64,000 nucleotides of DNA from JAAYCI01 sp031549285 (GTDB lineage: Bacteria; Bacillota; Clostridia; Oscillospirales; Ruminococcaceae), in contig JAVBPZ010000002.1 in assembly GCA_031549285.1 (NCBI GenBank), positions 62,001 to 126,000 of the forward strand. The letters are read 5' to 3'. Every line of letters begins with the position of its first letter. Within the stretch, counting starts at the first letter, position 1. Below the pieces are notes generated by a model. The model had not been told where the DNA came from. It searched no databases and saw only the letters and a list, made by a program, of their open reading frames with translations. Of this stretch, positions 60,159 to 64,000 are shown one piece after another. The position numbers and the translations under genes are program-made.

Positions 60159-61055
60159 GTGAAAATCATGATTACCGGCGCGGCCGGCCAGCTGGGAACC
60201 GAGCTCACCCGCCAGCTTTCCGCCGGCGGCAGCGCCCTGGGCCCCCTGCCGGAACGCCTGGCCCTGGCCAGCGTTCTCCCGGTAGATATAGACGACGTAA
60301 ACATTGCCGACCGGCACGAAACGGTGGGTCTTATCCGCCGCACCGCACCGGATGTGGTCATCAACTGCGCCGCCTTCACACAGGTGGACCGCTGCGAAAC
60401 CGAACCAGACGCCGCCTTTGCGGTAAACGCCCTAGGCGCGCGGAACGTTGCGCTGGGCTGCAGCGAGGTAAACGCCAAGCTCATTCACATCTCCACAGAC
60501 TATGTCTTCAGCGGCGAGGGCGACACCCCTTTCAGCGAAACCAGCCCCACCGCGCCGGCCTCGGTATATGGCAAAACCAAGCTGCTGGGCGAAGAATACG
60601 TCCGCGCGTTTTGCTCCAGCTGGTTTATTGTGCGCACGGCGTGGCTGTACGGCCGCACCGGCGGAAACTTCGTAAAAACCATGCTGAAACTGGGCGCCGA
60701 ACAGCCGGAAATTTCCGTGGTAAATGACCAGCTGGGCAACCCCACCAACGCGGAGGACCTGGCACATCATCTTCTAAAACTGGCGGTGACAAAGGAATAC
60801 GGCCTGTACCACTGCACCGGCCTTGGCACCTGTTCCTGGTACGACTTCACGCGGGAAATCCTGCGCCTGGCCGGCCTGCCCGCCGCCGTGCGCCCGGTTA
60901 CCACCGCCGAATACCCCCGCCCAGCCAAGCGCCCCGCCTTTTCGGCGCTAGACCATACCATGCTGCGCGCCACCATTGGGGACGACATGCGCCCCTGGCA
61001 GGCAGCGCTGGAGGACTTCCTTATCAAATACCGCGCGGAGCTTTTGCCGGAGTAA
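60159..61055 (+). CDS. rfbD: dTDP-4-dehydrorhamnose reductase
   Basis: 298 residues from a GTG with AAAAAGGAGG upstream; a GGGGG-gtaat-CCCCC hairpin lies just before that site. It makes dTDP-L-rhamnose in the last step of the pathway. Motifs: MITGAAGQLGTEL (NADPH loop), INCAAFTQVDRCE, STDYVFSGEGDTPFSE and the YGKTKLLGE catalytic segment (YxxxK). It follows rfbA after 244 nt that hold repeat DNA. Confidence 0.95.
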   Translation: MKIMITGAAGQLGTELTRQLSAGGSALGPLPERLALASVLPVDIDDVNIADRHETVGLIRRTAPDVVINCAAFTQVDRCETEPDAAFAVNALGARNVALGCSEVNAKLIHISTDYVFSGEGDTPFSETSPTAPASVYGKTKLLGEEYVRAFCSSWFIVRTAWLYGRTGGNFVKTMLKLGAEQPEISVVNDQLGNPTNAEDLAHHLLKLAVTKEYGLYHCTGLGTCSWYDFTREILRLAGLPAAVRPVTTAEYPRPAKRPAFSALDHTMLRATIGDDMRPWQAALEDFLIKYRAELLPE

Positions 61056-61202
61056 CCGGTATCTTTCAGCGAAACGGCCCCCTGCTGCCGCATCTTGCCG
61101 GCGCAACGTTCAACAGCCATACCGCGCTGCTCCCGCACCGTCATGGTGCGCGCCGACACCTGCGGCGCACTCACACCACAAAAACCACACCCGGAGGAAA
61201 CC

Positions 61203-62261
61203 ATGAAAACCATACTCGTCACCGGCGGCGCCGGGTTCATCGGCTCGAACTATGTCCTGTACATGCTGCAAAAACACGCCGATCTGCGCATCATCAACCT
61301 GGACAAGCTCACCTATGCCGGGAACCTGGAAAACCTGCGCACGGTAGAGGGCGACGCCCGCCACATTTTTGTACAGGGGGATATCTGTGACGCGCCGCTG
61401 GTTTCCGGCCTGATGGCCCAGTACGACATCACCGCCATTATCAACTTTGCCGCCGAAAGCCACGTGGACCGCTCCATCGAGGACCCCGGCATCTTTGCCC
61501 GCACCAATGTCATGGGCACCGTAAACCTGCTGTCCTGCGCGCGGGACGCCTGGGAAGGTCCGGACGGTACCTACCCACCCGGGGTAAAGTTCCTACAGGT
61601 TTCCACCGACGAAGTATACGGTTCGCTGGGCGACACCGGCTTTTTCACCGAGCAAACGCCGCTGGCACCGCACTCACCGTATTCCGCCAGCAAAGCCTCG
61701 GCCGACCTGTTCGTCATGGCCTGGCACGATACCTACGGCCTGCCGGTAAATATCACACGCTGTTCCAACAACTACGGCCCGTACCAGTTCCCGGAAAAGC
61801 TTATCCCGCTCATGATCCACAACGCGCGTCAGAAAAAGGACCTGCCGGTATACGGCGACGGCCTGAACGTGCGGGACTGGCTGTATGTGGAGGATCACTG
61901 TAAGGCTATTGACATGGTGCTGGCCGGCGGAAAAAACGGCGAAGTATATAATGTGGGCGGCCACAACGAGCGCACCAACATCGCCATTGTAAAAACGGTC
62001 ATCTCCCTGGTACGGGACATGGGCGACGCCACCGTTGATGAACAGCTTATCCGCTATGTGACCGACCGCAAAGGCCACGACCGCCGCTATGGCATTGACC
62101 CTGCAAAAATAAGTGCTGATTTAGGCTGGCAGCCAGACACCGCCTTTGAGGACGGCATTCAAAAAACCGTGGGCTGGTACTTTGCAAACGACGCCTGGCT
62201 GGCGGATGTCACCTCCGGCGCGTATCTGGCATATTATGACAAAATGTATACTGATAAATAA
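61203..62261 (+). CDS. rfbB: dTDP-glucose 4,6-dehydratase
   Basis: 352 residues; ATG after CGGAGGAAACC. It converts dTDP-glucose to dTDP-4-keto-6-deoxyglucose. Motifs: VTGGAGFIGSNYVLYML, NFAAESHVDRSIEDP, STDEVYGSLGDTG, and the catalytic Tyr/Lys in YSASKASADLFV; NITRCSNNYGPYQFPEKLIP is also typical. The 3,5-epimerase gene (rfbC), needed between this step and RfbD, is not in the window. The composite repeat follows directly. Confidence 0.96.
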   Translation: MKTILVTGGAGFIGSNYVLYMLQKHADLRIINLDKLTYAGNLENLRTVEGDARHIFVQGDICDAPLVSGLMAQYDITAIINFAAESHVDRSIEDPGIFARTNVMGTVNLLSCARDAWEGPDGTYPPGVKFLQVSTDEVYGSLGDTGFFTEQTPLAPHSPYSASKASADLFVMAWHDTYGLPVNITRCSNNYGPYQFPEKLIPLMIHNARQKKDLPVYGDGLNVRDWLYVEDHCKAIDMVLAGGKNGEVYNVGGHNERTNIAIVKTVISLVRDMGDATVDEQLIRYVTDRKGHDRRYGIDPAKISADLGWQPDTAFEDGIQKTVGWYFANDAWLADVTSGAYLAYYDKMYTDK

Positions 62262-62273
62262 ATAGGTTTCATA

Positions 62274-62452
62274 CCCCCAGGGCAAAGCCCTAGGCCCGCG
62301 CCTTCGGCGCGCATCCCGCGGCAGCCTGTAGGCCGCCATCCTTTAAATCTCTTGGACAGAGGCCGCGAGGTATTAAATCCATTCTCGGCCTGCCTTGCTC
62401 GGTCATGTAAAAGCATTGCTTTTGCGCGACCCTCGCCTCGTTGGCCAAAAAA
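62274..62452 (+). repeat. Composite ~175-nt intergenic repeat, copy B
   Basis: Same order of parts as 45395-45570: AGGGC-aaa-GCCCT hairpin, a CGCGGC...GCCGCG domain holding CTCTTGGACAGAG, then CTCGGTCATG, an AAAGCA-t-TGCTTT hairpin and CCTCGCCTCGTTGGCCAAAAAA. The central ~60 nt are close to copy A; both hairpin stems differ in sequence but still pair. It lies between rfbB and proB. Confidence 0.8.
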
Positions 62453-62483
62453 TTCTACTTTTAGTGTAAAAGGAAGTATCGTT

Positions 62484-63263
62484 ATGAGGGTTGTAATAAA
62501 AATTGGCACCTCCACCATCACCCACCAAACCGGCCAGCTGAATATTCGCCGGGTGGAGCTGCTGTGCAAAACGCTGGCCGATTTAAAAAACGCCGGACAC
62601 GAGATCATCATGGTTTCATCCGGCGCCATCGCCATGGGCGCGGGCAAGCTGCATCTGGGCTACCCGGAGGACATCCCCAGCCGCCAGGCCATGGCCGCGG
62701 TGGGCCAATGTGAACTAATGTACACCTATGACCGCCTGTTTTCAAAATACCACCACACAGTGGGCCAAATGCTGCTGACCGCGGACGATTTGCACCAGGA
62801 GGAGCGCCGCAAAAACCTGGACGTCACCCTGTTCCGGCTGTTGGAACTGGGGGCCATTCCGGTCATCAATGAAAACGATACCGTGGGCACCGCAGAGCTG
62901 GAGGGCGTGGTCATTGGCGACAACGACACCCTCAGCGCCGAGGTCGCCATCTCGGCGGGCGCCGACCTGCTGGTGCTGCTCACCGATATTCCCGGCCTGT
63001 TCACCACCGACCCACGCGTGGACGAAAACGCCAAACTGATTCCGCTGGTTACGGAAATTACCGCGGAGCTGCTGCAAACCGCCGGCGGCGCGGGCAGCGG
63101 TTTCGGCACCGGCGGCATGCAGACCAAACTGCAGGCCGCCCAGCTGCTGGAGGCCCACAACATCGACATGGTCATTACCAACGGGCAAAACCCCGAGTGT
63201 CTGTACGAGGTAGTGGCCGGCCAGCCGGTGGGCACCCGGTTTTCCTTCAAAGGCAAGCGCTGA
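62484..63263 (+). CDS. proB: Glutamate 5-kinase (short form without PUA domain)
   Basis: 259 residues. It phosphorylates glutamate to gamma-glutamyl phosphate, the first step of proline synthesis. The amino-acid-kinase motifs are VIKIGTSTI, IIMVSSGAIAMGAGKL, PVINENDTV, FGDNDTLSA-type segment GDNDTLSAEVA, and GTGGMQTKLQAA. The ~100-residue C-terminal PUA domain of E. coli ProB is absent, as in many short forms. AAAAGGAAG precedes the ATG. proA follows after 71 nt, forming a proBA unit. Confidence 0.95.
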   Translation: MRVVIKIGTSTITHQTGQLNIRRVELLCKTLADLKNAGHEIIMVSSGAIAMGAGKLHLGYPEDIPSRQAMAAVGQCELMYTYDRLFSKYHHTVGQMLLTADDLHQEERRKNLDVTLFRLLELGAIPVINENDTVGTAELEGVVIGDNDTLSAEVAISAGADLLVLLTDIPGLFTTDPRVDENAKLIPLVTEITAELLQTAGGAGSGFGTGGMQTKLQAAQLLEAHNIDMVITNGQNPECLYEVVAGQPVGTRFSFKGKR

Positions 63264-63334
63264 GTACCCACTGAATTTCGTGACATAGGCCGTCTGCACA
63301 GGCAGCGGCAGTTACCCCAAAAGGAGGCGCCACC

Positions 63335-64000
63335 ATGACCGATATCACCCCCATCCTTACGGCGGCCGTGGCCGCCAAAAACGCGCTGGCCGCCTACCCC
63401 GCCGGCACCCAAAAAGACCTGCTGGAGGGCATGGCCTCGGCCCTGCTTGCCTCTTCGGCGGCTATTCTGGCTGCGAATGAAGACGACCTCACCGCGGCAC
63501 AGGGCCGCATCCCGGACGTCATGCTGGACCGGTTGCGCCTTACCGACGCACGAGTGCAGGACATGGCCGACGGCATGCGCGCCGTTGCCGCGCTGGACAG
63601 CCCGCTGGGCAAGGTGGAAAGCGAAATTACCCGCCCGAACGGCCTGGTCATTCAAAAACGGCGGGTGCCCATCGGGGTCATCGCCATCATCTACGAAAGC
63701 CGCCCGAACGTCACGGCGGATGCCGCCGCCCTGTGCCTTGCCAGCGGAAACGCCTGCGTGCTGCGCGGCGGCAGCGACGCCATACGCACCAACACCGCCA
63801 TCGTCACGGCACTGCGGCAGGGGCTGCAGGCTGCCGGCGGCCCGGTGGACGCGGTACAGCTGGTCATGGACACCTCGCACGACTCTGCCCACGCGCTCAT
63901 GACCGCGCGTGGCTATGTAGACCTGCTCATCCCGCGCGGTGGCAAGGGGCTTATTCGCGCGGTGGTGGAAGGCGCCCGGGGCGTGCCGGTCATTGAAACC
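63335..64000 (+). CDS. proA: Gamma-glutamyl phosphate reductase (3' truncated by window)
   Basis: The first 222 residues; the frame runs off the window end. It reduces gamma-glutamyl phosphate to glutamate-5-semialdehyde with NADPH, following ProB. Aldehyde-dehydrogenase-fold segments seen: LTAAVAAKNALAAYP, ILAANEDDL, VPIGVIAIIYESRPNVTADAAALCLASGN, LRGGSDAI and DLLIPRGGKGLIRAVV. The catalytic Cys lies beyond the window edge. The ATG is set by AAAAGGAGGCG. Confidence 0.95.
   Translation, partial: MTDITPILTAAVAAKNALAAYPAGTQKDLLEGMASALLASSAAILAANEDDLTAAQGRIPDVMLDRLRLTDARVQDMADGMRAVAALDSPLGKVESEITRPNGLVIQKRRVPIGVIAIIYESRPNVTADAAALCLASGNACVLRGGSDAIRTNTAIVTALRQGLQAAGGPVDAVQLVMDTSHDSAHALMTARGYVDLLIPRGGKGLIRAVVEGARGVPVIET

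Overview
The window is GC-rich (roughly 60% by eye) and densely coded on both strands. It has strong AGGAGG-type ribosome sites, sigma-A-like promoters and many GTG/TTG starts. Gene content points to an anaerobic Firmicute of the Clostridia, most likely the Oscillospiraceae/Ruminococcaceae: a desulfoferrodoxin, an oxygen-labile two-subunit class I fumarase, a hydrogenase-type TM1266 regulator, single-chain PurL, a stand-alone IMP cyclohydrolase with a stand-alone AICAR formyltransferase, and ftsEX followed by an M23 hydrolase. No phage, IS element, CRISPR array or rRNA was seen. There is one tRNA (Lys, UUU).

Layout. 1-2.3 kb: 3' part of a cell-wall amidase. 2.5-8.3 kb (minus): alkyltransferase-like, DUF5655 and EEP-family genes, a Nei/Fpg-like glycosylase, a BadF-type ATPase, a TM1266 regulator and a DAHP synthase. 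8.7-10.8 kb (plus): ybaK and a membrane diguanylate cyclase. 11.4-24.3 kb (plus): purine cluster purE-F-M-N-IMP cyclohydrolase-AICARFT-D-L-B; purC and purK are not in the window. 24.6-33.9 kb: VanY-type carboxypeptidase, a zinc-ribbon membrane protein, desulfoferrodoxin, an M3 lipoprotein peptidase, rsmA and recG. 33.8-34.9 kb: a one-gene AT-rich insertion bracketed by two copies of the 3' end of recG. 35-47.9 kb: GNAT, fumarase, PpiC foldase, SulP transporter, HAD phosphatase, tRNA-Lys, a double zinc ribbon, lipoate ligase plus dihydrolipoyl dehydrogenase, cyclophilin, GtrA and lactate dehydrogenase. 48-57 kb: a low-complexity membrane protein, coaX, a PucR/CdaR regulator, then ftsE-ftsX-M23-S41. 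57.2-64 kb: a rhamnosyltransferase-like GT2, a zinc-ribbon protein, rfbA-rfbD-rfbB (rfbC absent), proB and the start of proA.

Most notable observations. (1) The DAHP synthase gene has a complete-looking ribosome-mediated attenuator: a consensus promoter, a 34-codon leader peptide with five Tyr and one Phe codon in ten consecutive codons, an antiterminator pairing and a strong terminator. Its -35 box overlaps the -35 box of the divergent ybaK promoter. (2) purE is preceded by a ~420-nt leader with a well-initiated 32-codon ORF ending 5 nt before a terminator hairpin. (3) A dispersed intergenic repeat family (two ~175-nt composite copies, three shorter copies) keeps its hairpins despite sequence change. 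(4) A single-gene insertion sits at the 3' end of recG with a diverged 60-bp duplication of that end. (5) The S41 protein of the ftsEX cluster has lost the catalytic Ser and Lys, the Nei-like glycosylase lacks the N-terminal Pro nucleophile, and the BadF protein has lost its phosphate-motif Asp.
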